Origin: Pseudomonas sp. RIT288
Lineage (GTDB): Bacteria; Pseudomonadota; Gammaproteobacteria; Pseudomonadales; Pseudomonadaceae
DNA length: 64,000 nt
Assembly: GCF_000631985.1 (NCBI RefSeq)
Contig: NZ_JFYN01000001.1
Span: 124,001 to 188,000 of the forward strand
Reading direction: 5' to 3'
Shown here: positions 1-6,932 of the stretch, piece by piece
Position numbering within the stretch: position 1 is the first letter of the stretch
How the letters are laid out: the number at the start of each line of letters is the position of its first letter
The notes under the pieces: model-generated
What the model was told of the DNA's origin: nothing
The model's database searches: none
The model's input: the letters and a program-made list of their open reading frames with translations, nothing else
Translations under genes and position numbers: made by a program

Positions 1-1
1 G

Positions 2-115
2 CGTTTCTACACCTTCATCGGCAAGGGCGGCGCACGCTTCATGTGCTCGTGGGACACCGAAGAGGAACGCGTACGCGAACTGGCCCGCGACATCCGCGAA
101 GTCATGTCCGCCTGA
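2..115 (+). CDS. ltaE: Low-specificity L-threonine aldolase, C-terminal fragment
   Basis: The last 37 codons of a gene that begins outside the window. The end, with RFYTFIGKGGARFMCSWD followed by an acidic and basic helix, matches the C-terminus of PLP-dependent low-specificity threonine aldolases, which split threonine or allo-threonine into glycine and acetaldehyde. A threonine aldolase gene sits at this place beside gbcA and gbcB in other Pseudomonas, which supports the call and links it to glycine metabolism downstream of betaine. The active-site lysine region lies outside the window, so the identification rests on the tail and synteny. Confidence 0.7.
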   Translation, partial: RFYTFIGKGGARFMCSWDTEEERVRELARDIREVMSA

Positions 116-126
116 TTCCGCCCCTC

Positions 127-217
127 CCCTGTAGGAGCTGCCGCAGGCTGCGATCTTTTGATTCTGTTTTTCAGGATCAAGATCAAAAGATCGCAGCCTG
201 CGGCAGCTCCTACAGGG
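127..217. repeat. REP-like inverted repeat, type A
   Basis: Two oppositely oriented arms (CTGTAGGAGCTGCCGCAGG then CTGCGATCTTTTGAT and the reverse complement) form a long hairpin. It is one of about ten copies of this element in intergenic spaces of the window. It fits the Pseudomonas REP-doublet style of repeat. It may also act as a transcription end for ltaE. Confidence 0.9.
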
Positions 218-287
218 ATGGCGATGACTCTTGGTCTACATTGTCTGTCGAGCCTCCGCTCACATAACAATAAGCAGGAGCATCGGC

Positions 288-1112
288 ATGTCGCTACAAG
301 GCAAAACCCTGTTCATCACCGGCGCCAGCCGTGGCATCGGGCGTGAGATTGCGCTACGGGCCGCGAAGGACGGGGCCAATATCGTGATTGCGGCCAAAAG
401 CGCCGAAGCCCATCCCAAACTGCCCGGCACCATCTACAGCGTCGCCGCAGAAGTCGAAGCCGCTGGCGGCAAGGCATTGGCGCTGCAACTGGACGTGCGT
501 GATGAAGAGGCGGTGCGCAGTGCGCTGGCCCAGGCCAATGAGCATTTCGGTGGCATCGATGCGCTGGTCAATAACGCCGGGGCGATCAAACTCACTGGTG
601 TGCAGCACATCGAACTCAAGCGTTTCGACCTGATGCACCAGATCAACACCCGCGCGGTGCTGCTGTGCAGCCAGGCCGCCCTGCCCTATCTGAAGAAATC
701 CGCCGGACACATCCTCAACCTCTCACCGCCGCTGAACCTGGCAAGCAAATGGTTCGCCCAATACAGCCCCTACACCGTGACCAAGTACGGTATGAGCATG
801 CTGACCGTGGGCATGAGCGAGGAATTCGCCAGTTACGGGATCAGCGTCAATTCGCTGTGGCCGCAGACGATGATTGCCACGGCGGCGATCGAATTTCAGC
901 TGGGCAACCGGGAGTCATTCAAGCATGCGCGCACGCCGGCGATCATGGCGGATGCGGCGCATGTGATCCTGAGCAGCCGCCAACGGCAGATCACTGGCAG
1001 GCTGTTGATTGATGAGGAGATTTTGCGCGAGAGCGGCGTGACCGAGTTCGACCATTACCGTTTCGAGCCGGACAGCAACGCAACCCTGATGCCTGACCTG
1101 TTCGTGGATTGA
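288..1112 (+). CDS. SDR family NAD(P)-dependent oxidoreductase, HSDL2-like
   Basis: A 274-residue short-chain dehydrogenase/reductase. It has the Rossmann motif TGASRGIG at residues 11-18, NNAG at 95-98, and a catalytic Ser146, Tyr162 and Lys166 (YTVTK). The sequence resembles the HSDL2-type branch, which often acts on lipid or fatty-acyl-like substrates, but the substrate cannot be read here. The ATG at 288 is preferred over an upstream in-frame start because AAGCAGGAG lies just before it and the protein then begins with the usual SDR N-terminus. It stands alone between two REP-like repeats next to gbcB. A role in betaine metabolism is not shown. Confidence 0.85.
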   Translation: MSLQGKTLFITGASRGIGREIALRAAKDGANIVIAAKSAEAHPKLPGTIYSVAAEVEAAGGKALALQLDVRDEEAVRSALAQANEHFGGIDALVNNAGAIKLTGVQHIELKRFDLMHQINTRAVLLCSQAALPYLKKSAGHILNLSPPLNLASKWFAQYSPYTVTKYGMSMLTVGMSEEFASYGISVNSLWPQTMIATAAIEFQLGNRESFKHARTPAIMADAAHVILSSRQRQITGRLLIDEEILRESGVTEFDHYRFEPDSNATLMPDLFVD

Positions 1113-1120
1113 AACACCGT

Positions 1121-1210
1121 CCCTGTAGGAGCTGCCGAAGGCTGCGATCTTTTGATCTTGTTTTTAAGATCAGGATCAAAAGATCGCAGCCTGCGGCAGC
1201 TCCTACAGGG
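1121..1210. repeat. REP-like inverted repeat, type A
   Basis: Same element as at 127-217, with a GCCGAAGG variant in the left arm. It fills the gap between the convergent SDR gene and gbcB and may end both transcripts. Confidence 0.9.
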
Positions 1211-1217
1211 ATCCGGC

Positions 1218-2318
1218 TCAGAACTCGATTCTGACGTCACCTTTAGGCACGCTGCAGCACGACAAGATAAACCCTTCCGCCTCGTCGTCCTCGGTAATCC
1301 CGCCGTTGTGCTCCATCTCCACCTCGCCCCCAAGCTTCATCACCTTGCACGTCCCGCAGATCCCCATACCGCAGGCTTTCGGAATCATCAGGCCAAGCTT
1401 GGCCGCCGCCGCGTGCACGGTTTCGCCCGGGGCCACGCGAATGCTCTTGCCGGAGGCGGTGAATTCGACCTGATGCAGGTCCGCTGCATCGATTTCCGGT
1501 GCCTCGGCAGCCTGCTCGGCCTGTTCCACCGCATCGGCGCGGGCCTCTGGCGGCGTGGCGCCGAAGGATTCCTCGTGATAACGCGACATGTCGTAGCCGG
1601 CGGCTTCGAGCAGACGCTTGACCGCGTTCATGTACGGCGTCGGGCCGCAGCAGAACACTTCACGCTCGAGGAAGTCGGGAACCATCAGTTCCAGCATCTT
1701 GTGATTGAGGTAGCCGCGATAGCCGGCCCACGGCTCGCCCAGCCCGTGTTTCTCGCAGATCAGGTGCAGGCTGAAGTTGTCGATCCGCGACGCCATGTGC
1801 TCCAGCTCGCGGTGGTAAATGATGTCTTTTGGCGAGCGCGCGCTGTGGATGAAGGTCATGTCGACATTGGCGTTGGTGTCGTAGAACCAGCGCGCCATCG
1901 ACATGCACGGGGTGATCCCCACGCCGCCGCTGAGATACAGCACTTTCGGGCTCGGGAAATCAATGGCGTTGAACAGCCCGACCGGCCCGTGCACCGCCAA
2001 CTCCTGCCCTTCATGCAGGGTGTCGTGCAGCCAGTTGGAGACCTTGCCCCCCGGCACCCGCTTGATGGTCACCGAGAAGCTGTAAGGCACCGACGGCGAA
2101 CTGGAAATGGTGTACGAGCGCATGATCGGCTGGCCGTCGATCTCCAGCTCCAGGGTCACGAACTGCCCGGGCTTGAAGAAGAACAGGATCGGCTGGTCGG
2201 CCATGAAACAGAAGGTGCGCACGTCCCAGGTTTCCTGGATGACTTTGACGCAACGGACGATGTGTCGGCCATTGGCCCAGGTCTGGGTGGTGACCGGATT
2301 CAGGAAGCTGTTGGACAT
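1218..2318 (-). CDS. gbcB: Glycine betaine demethylase, reductase subunit GbcB
   Basis: A 366-residue ferredoxin-reductase-type protein that passes electrons from NAD(P)H to the Rieske oxygenase GbcA. The N-terminal half is a flavin- and NAD-binding reductase with RSYTISSSP at about 67-75 and a glycine-rich NAD site (YLSGGVGITP). The C-terminal domain is a plant-type [2Fe-2S] ferredoxin with Cys316, Cys321, Cys324 and Cys354 (C-x4-C-x2-C-x29-C). The chosen ATG gives the usual family length; an in-frame GTG four codons earlier is possible. It is divergent from gbcA across about 280 bp, so the two share a control region. Confidence 0.95.
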   Translation of the reverse strand: MSNSFLNPVTTQTWANGRHIVRCVKVIQETWDVRTFCFMADQPILFFFKPGQFVTLELEIDGQPIMRSYTISSSPSVPYSFSVTIKRVPGGKVSNWLHDTLHEGQELAVHGPVGLFNAIDFPSPKVLYLSGGVGITPCMSMARWFYDTNANVDMTFIHSARSPKDIIYHRELEHMASRIDNFSLHLICEKHGLGEPWAGYRGYLNHKMLELMVPDFLEREVFCCGPTPYMNAVKRLLEAAGYDMSRYHEESFGATPPEARADAVEQAEQAAEAPEIDAADLHQVEFTASGKSIRVAPGETVHAAAAKLGLMIPKACGMGICGTCKVMKLGGEVEMEHNGGITEDDEAEGFILSCCSVPKGDVRIEF

Positions 2319-2388
2319 GCTGTTCTCCACGGCCGACTGTCGGCCTTCATGTGGCGATTCTGCGTATAGCGTGAACCGTCCGTTTACC

Positions 2389-2420
2389 TATCCGCGACAT
2401 CGGCATACTTATCGCGACCA
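2389..2420 (+). promoter_or_regulatory. Candidate GbdR-type direct repeat between gbcB and gbcA
   Basis: Two copies of CGCGAC start at 2393 and 2413, exactly 20 bp apart and in the same orientation, in the divergent gbcB-gbcA spacer. AraC-family activators bind direct repeats about two helical turns apart, and GbdR is known to activate these genes. A similar CGAC-centred direct repeat lies upstream of cbcX. Assignment to GbdR is an inference. Confidence 0.4.
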
Positions 2421-2599
2421 GCCCCCAACCACCGGGGGTTGCGCGTCGGGAACAGATTGCACCATGTCGCCCATGGATAAGGTTGCGGGCAGCGCCGGCC
2501 CCACACTCGCCTCACACCAAGACGAATTCTTTACACCTTGCGTAGCAACCCTGATCAGCCACTTTCGCGGCCACGCAGATGGCCTTGAGGAATACATCG

Positions 2600-3895
2600 A
2601 TGGACGTCACCGCAAAAATCAGCCTGGGCGATCCGCTGGAACCCGCACGCAAGGCCACCGCACAGATGCTGCAGGAGCGCGAGCGCACTTTCTCGCTGCC
2701 ACAGCCGTTCTACAGCGACGAGCGCCTGTTCGATATCGATATGCAGGAGATCTTCCAGAAAGAATGGTTGATCGCCGGCATGACCTGCGAGATCCCGACC
2801 AAGGGCAACTACCTGACCCTGCAGGTCGGCAAGAACCCGATCATCGTCATTCGTGGCGCCGACGGTGTGGTGCATGCCTTCCATAACGTTTGCCGCCACC
2901 GTGGCTCGCGCCTGTGCACCAGTGAAAAGGGCAAGGTCGCCAAACTGGTCTGCCACTACCACCAGTGGACCTACGAGCTGGACGGTCGCCTGCTGTTCGC
3001 CGGCACCGAGATGGGCGCCGACTTCGACATGAAGCAGTACGGCCTCAAACCGGTGAACGTGAAGACTGCCGGCGGCTACATCTTCATCAGCCTGGCGGAA
3101 AACCCGCCGGCCATCGATGACTTCCTGTCGACACTGAACCACTACATGGAACCGTACGACATGGAGAACACCAAGGTGGCGATCACCACCACCTTGATGG
3201 AAAAGGCCAACTGGAAACTGGTGCTGGAAAACAACCGCGAGTGCTACCACTGCAACGCGTCGCACCCGGAACTGCTGAAGACCCTGCTGGAATGGGACGA
3301 CGTCACCGATCCGCGCGCCGATCAGGCGTTCAAGGATCACGTCGCCGCCTCCGCCGCTGCCTGGGAAGCCGAGAAGATCCCTTACGCCCACGCCAGTTTC
3401 GGCCTGCGCAACCGCATCGTGCGCATGCCGCTGCTCAAGGGCACCGTGTCGATGACCCTGGACGGCAAACAGGGCTGCGCCAAACTGATGGGCCGGATCA
3501 AGAACCCCGACCTCGGTTCGATGCGCATCCTGCACCTGCCGCACTCGTGGAACCACTGCATGGGCGACCACATCATCGTCTTCACCGTGTGGCCGATCAG
3601 CGCCCAGGAAACCATGGTCACCACCAAATGGCTGGTGCACAAGGACGCCGTTGAAGGCGTGGATTACGACGTCGAACGCATGCGCCAGGTGTGGGACGCG
3701 ACCAACGATCAGGACCGGCGTCTGGCCGAAGAGAACCAGCGCGGGATCAACTCCACCGCCTATCAGCCAGGGCCGTACTCCAAGACTTATGAGTTTGGCG
3801 TGGTCAACTTCGTGGATTGGTACAGCGAGCGGATGCTGAGCAACCTCGGCGCCGAACCGGCGCCGTACCTCAAGGGCGTACCTGTCCAAGGCTAA
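2600..3895 (+). CDS. gbcA: Glycine betaine demethylase, oxygenase subunit GbcA
   Basis: A 431-residue Rieske non-heme iron oxygenase that removes one methyl group from glycine betaine as formaldehyde, giving dimethylglycine. The Rieske [2Fe-2S] ligands are Cys98, His100, Cys118 and His121 (CRH and CHYH). The catalytic domain shows the ENNRECYHC and NASH region that supplies the mononuclear iron ligands. The ATG at 2600 gives the conserved MDVTAKISLGDPLEPARK start; an in-frame codon at 2579 would add seven unconserved residues. Electrons come from GbcB, encoded divergently. Expression is expected to depend on GbdR. Confidence 0.96.
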   Translation: MDVTAKISLGDPLEPARKATAQMLQERERTFSLPQPFYSDERLFDIDMQEIFQKEWLIAGMTCEIPTKGNYLTLQVGKNPIIVIRGADGVVHAFHNVCRHRGSRLCTSEKGKVAKLVCHYHQWTYELDGRLLFAGTEMGADFDMKQYGLKPVNVKTAGGYIFISLAENPPAIDDFLSTLNHYMEPYDMENTKVAITTTLMEKANWKLVLENNRECYHCNASHPELLKTLLEWDDVTDPRADQAFKDHVAASAAAWEAEKIPYAHASFGLRNRIVRMPLLKGTVSMTLDGKQGCAKLMGRIKNPDLGSMRILHLPHSWNHCMGDHIIVFTVWPISAQETMVTTKWLVHKDAVEGVDYDVERMRQVWDATNDQDRRLAEENQRGINSTAYQPGPYSKTYEFGVVNFVDWYSERMLSNLGAEPAPYLKGVPVQG

Positions 3896-3908
3896 AATCA
3901 AAGGCAAA

Positions 3909-3978
3909 GGCTTCGCGAGCAGGCTCGCTCCCACATTTGGAATGCGTTCCAACTATGGGGGCGAGCCTGCTCGCGATG
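3909..3978. repeat. REP-like inverted repeat, type C
   Basis: Arms CTTCGCGAGCAGGCTCGCTC and its complement around a short loop. It is one of seven copies in the window and sits just after gbcA, where it may act as a terminator or protect the mRNA 3' end. Confidence 0.85.
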
Positions 3979-4838
3979 GCGTCAGAACATTCACCGCCTC
4001 ACTTCGATGACCACCTCACACTGTCATCCTCCCCAACAAACTCCTCAAAAATATCCTCCCCCAGCAACTGTACCTTCGCATACCCGTGCAATACCCGAAG
4101 CGTGCCCGTGACAGGCAAGACACAGCATCGCTGGGCCCAAGCTGATCCGCTGACAAGCATCCGGGCTCGCAGTCAGTGCAGAACACATCGAACTGTATGA
4201 AAACTGATCAATTGCCACTTGGACCAAGCCAGCCGGGGCCGATGCGGTTCAACGAACAAGTTATCCACATAGCCACCCACAGCAAACGGGGGTAACTGTG
4301 GATGAATGGAAAAATAACCGGCTGATTCATAAAGAAAAACCGTGACTTATCCAGAAGGATGATTTTCGGGAGTGATTGGATGTTTTTTGATCAAGGCTCT
4401 GCAAGCCACGTTTCATATGGGCTGTAGAGGATCGCGAACACGTTATCCACAGAAGCGCCAACAGACTTCGGGGGTAACTTTGCGGTGGCTGTGGAAAAGC
4501 GTCGAGGGCTGTGTGAAATCGGGGTTTGCACAGGGATTATCGGCCTGAAAAGCTTAATCGATCATTTATTGATCAAATCTCTACAAGCCACGTTTTATAA
4601 GGCTTGTAGCGGACAGCGAACATCTTGTCCACAGAAGCGCCAACAGAGATTGGGGGCAACTCTTGGCGTTATGCAGGAGAAAAACGCCGAAAAAACCGTG
4701 ACTTAGGCTGGTTGTTTTTTGAGCTGAGGCCTGGAGGGCTTGATTGGCGTGGGGTGCAGGGATGGGCAAACACGTTATCCACAGATCCGCCAACAGGGAT
4801 TGTGGGTAAACACCACAATATCGGCGATCTGCACATTG
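3979..4838. other. Non-coding region holding a four-unit DnaA-box array
   Basis: No convincing gene lies in this stretch of about 860 bp. Four related units carry a DnaA box starting at 4261, 4443, 4625 (TTGTCCACA, one mismatch) and 4775; the other three are perfect TTATCCACA. The boxes are 182, 182 and 150 bp apart. In every unit an 18-nt spacer separates the box from a second motif: GGGGGTAACT at 4288 and 4470, GGGGGCAACT at 4652 and a weaker GTGGGTAAAC at 4802. Inverted near-consensus boxes occur at 4298 and 4490. The layout recalls DnaA-titrating or DnaA-regulating loci such as E. coli datA. The role is an inference. Confidence 0.7.
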
Positions 4839-4928
4839 CTGCAGGAGCTGCGGCACGCTGCGATCTTTGGATCTTGATCTTAAAGATCAAAAGATCGCAG
4901 CCTCGTTTCACTCGACAGCTCTTACAGG
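4839..4928. repeat. REP-like inverted repeat, type A
   Basis: A diverged copy of the type A hairpin (CTGCAGGAGCTGCGGCACG and a right arm with a CTCGTTTCACTCGACAGCTC variant). It lies directly after the etfB stop codon and probably marks the 3' end of the dgc-etf transcript. Confidence 0.8.
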
Positions 4929-4930
4929 AG

Positions 4931-5701
4931 TCAGCGGACGACGCCTTCTTCGATCAGCAGTTTGAGGATCGCTTCCGCACCGGCCTGCGCGGTGACGCCC
5001 TTGAGCACTTGCCCTCCGCCGCCGCTGGCCTTGGCCGTGGCAGCCTTCATCCGGTCCGCACCGCTCTTGGCCTTGATCACCTTCAAACGTTTCGGCCGTG
5101 GCTTGGCCGGTTGCAGCGTGGAGACGGCCAGCAGTTCATCGTCCAGCACCTCGACGTCTTCGGCATTCAGTACACCGCGTCGGGCCGGGCCGTAGGCACT
5201 TTGCCGTGGCTTGGGCGCGGCGTTATCCACAGTCGCCAGAAACGGCAACCGCACCTTCAGACGCCGCCGCTGCCCACGGGGCAAGGCTTGCAGCACCAGC
5301 GCCGAACCGTCGGTGATCGACTCGACCTGCGCCAGCCCCACCACCAGCGGCCAGCCCAGCCCTTCGGCCAGCAAAAACGGCAACATGCCCGAGCCTTCGC
5401 CGGTTTCCGCCTGACTGCCGGTCAGCACCACCTGGGCGCCGGCATCGCGCAGATACGCGGTCAGTGCCGGCAAGGCGTCGGCGCCAGCAGGTTGCTCCAG
5501 CACATGCAGCTGTTCCAGTCCCATGCCCAGATAGGCGCGCAACGCCGGTTCCGCAACGTCCCCGGCATGCAGCACTTGCAGGTTATCCCCAGCCAGTTGC
5601 AGGCCCAGTTCCACGGCGCGGGCATCCTGTTCGGCGCGGCGTGGCCGGCCCGAGGTCGGGTGGGCACCGATGGAAACCAGACTGATGATCTTTGTGCTCA
5701 T
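4931..5701 (-). CDS. etfB: Electron transfer flavoprotein beta-subunit family protein
   Basis: A 256-residue ETF beta-like protein. With the alpha subunit encoded just upstream it should carry electrons from dimethylglycine demethylation toward the quinone pool. The ETF fold is visible in the N-terminal beta strands (ISLVSIGAHP) and in VLTGSQAETGEGSGMLPFLLAEGLGWPL-like features around residues 100-125. The ATG at 5701 is preferred over an in-frame codon at 5722 because it gives the ordinary MSTKIISLVSIG start. It is the last gene of the minus-strand dgc operon, ten bases after etfA. A perfect DnaA box (5223-5231) lies inside the coding sequence. Confidence 0.85.
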   Translation of the reverse strand: MSTKIISLVSIGAHPTSGRPRRAEQDARAVELGLQLAGDNLQVLHAGDVAEPALRAYLGMGLEQLHVLEQPAGADALPALTAYLRDAGAQVVLTGSQAETGEGSGMLPFLLAEGLGWPLVVGLAQVESITDGSALVLQALPRGQRRRLKVRLPFLATVDNAAPKPRQSAYGPARRGVLNAEDVEVLDDELLAVSTLQPAKPRPKRLKVIKAKSGADRMKAATAKASGGGGQVLKGVTAQAGAEAILKLLIEEGVVR

Positions 5702-6435
5702 AACCCGTTCCTTAAGCCGCATCGCGCTTGGCTTCGTTGCGGTAAGCCGCTACCGCCGCGATCAACGCCTGAAGAATTTCCGCGCTCTCGCCAATCACCG
5801 AAAGATCGGCGCGTTTGATCATGTCGCAACCGGGGTCGAGGTTGATCGCCACCACCTTGTCGCAGGCGCCAATGCCCTGCAGGTGCTGGATCGCCCCGGA
5901 GATACCCACAGCCACGTATACCCGCGCGGTGACCCAGGTGCCGGACGCGCCGACCTGCCGATCACGCGCCATGAAGCCGTCGTCCACCGCCACCCGCGAG
6001 GCGCCTTCGGTGGCGCCGAGCGCCGCAGCAGTCTGGTGGAACAGCGCCCAGTCCCTGACCCCGTTACCGCCGGAGAAAATGAACTCGGCTTCGGCCATCG
6101 GAATCGCCGCCGGGTCCACCGCTACCGCGCCAAGATCCTCGATTCGCGACAGGCTGCGCGCCACCGTTGTGGATAACTCCACCGGCAGTGCCTCATGACG
6201 GGTTTCGCTGACCGGTTCTGCGCATTCGGCTGCGGCCAGAATCAAACGTGCCACCGGTCGCGCCAGGTCTTGCAGGCCCGCACCGGCGCGACCGATGCAT
6301 TCCTGATCCTTGACCTGCCATACCCGCGTTGCCGGACGTTCGCCCAGTGCCGCGGCAAAACGCCGACCGAGTTCACCGCCACCGCTGCGGCTGTCCGGCA
6401 GCAGCCAGTGGCGCGGATTGAACTGGTTATCCACA
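5223..6435. other. Three perfect DnaA boxes inside etfB and etfA
   Basis: TTATCCACA occurs at 5223-5231 and 6427-6435 on the plus strand and at 6168-6176 on the minus strand, with one-mismatch versions at 5583 and 7078. They continue the concentration of DnaA boxes found at 4261-4783 into coding DNA. The two stretches together give six perfect boxes in about 2.2 kb, where chance predicts well below one. Confidence 0.6.
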
Positions 6436-6932
6436 GCCCGCAGGCCCTGCACTCGTTGCTCCGGTGCATAACCGCTGAATTGGTCGCCCTCCAGTACCAG
6501 CAAACGATCGACGCCGGCCGTGGCGAAGGCGCTCTCTTTGTGTTCGCCAAACACCACCGCCAGCACCGCACCATCGTTGCCGGCCAGTTGATGAGCCAGG
6601 CCCAGCAGGTCACGGTCGTGGCTGCTCAGGCGGCCGCCGACCATGTCCGGCACCACGCTGATGTAGAACGCCGGGGCTGGCACCTGATGCAGCGGCAATT
6701 GCACTTCAACCGTGGCCGAGCGCTTGACCGCCCCGCCCTGTTGCGCGCCGCTGCGGTCGATTCGCTTGATGCCGTTGGGGCCGATGAAACCGATGCCGTG
6801 CAGGTTCTTGCGGATGACGCCATTGGGGCCCATCCAGCTGTGTTGGGCCGGTTGCATCGCCGCGTGCAACGGGTGCAGGCGGTTACGCGCAATCCATTCG
6901 GCGCGCGGGTCGCGGCGGATAATGTCGCTCAT
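5712..6932 (-). CDS. etfA: Electron transfer flavoprotein subunit alpha
   Basis: A 406-residue ETF alpha subunit, the FAD-binding partner of the downstream beta subunit. A stretch of about 60 residues at the N-terminus (repeated GPNG motifs near residues 35-53) precedes the ETF fold and is longer than in housekeeping ETF-alpha. The C-terminal FAD domain shows LYVAVGISGAIQH-like and KVVAINLDP-like motifs near residues 325-365. Its start codon overlaps the dgcB stop by one base (TGATG), so translation is probably coupled. The arrangement dgcA-dgcB-etfA-etfB suggests an ETF dedicated to dimethylglycine oxidation. Confidence 0.92.
   Translation of the reverse strand: MSDIIRRDPRAEWIARNRLHPLHAAMQPAQHSWMGPNGVIRKNLHGIGFIGPNGIKRIDRSGAQQGGAVKRSATVEVQLPLHQVPAPAFYISVVPDMVGGRLSSHDRDLLGLAHQLAGNDGAVLAVVFGEHKESAFATAGVDRLLVLEGDQFSGYAPEQRVQGLRAVDNQFNPRHWLLPDSRSGGGELGRRFAAALGERPATRVWQVKDQECIGRAGAGLQDLARPVARLILAAAECAEPVSETRHEALPVELSTTVARSLSRIEDLGAVAVDPAAIPMAEAEFIFSGGNGVRDWALFHQTAAALGATEGASRVAVDDGFMARDRQVGASGTWVTARVYVAVGISGAIQHLQGIGACDKVVAINLDPGCDMIKRADLSVIGESAEILQALIAAVAAYRNEAKRDAA

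Noticed and set aside
127..217. Paired repeats as insertion sequences
   Set aside because: They are short hairpins without transposase genes or target duplications, consistent with REP-type elements.
4485..4706. Small frames inside the DnaA-box region
   Set aside because: They run through the periodic non-coding units and have no ribosome-binding site or family resemblance.
4200..4838. The spaced repeat units read as a CRISPR array
   Set aside because: Units are about 180 bp, similar rather than identical, and carry DnaA boxes; no 28-37 bp repeats with unique spacers and no cas genes are present.
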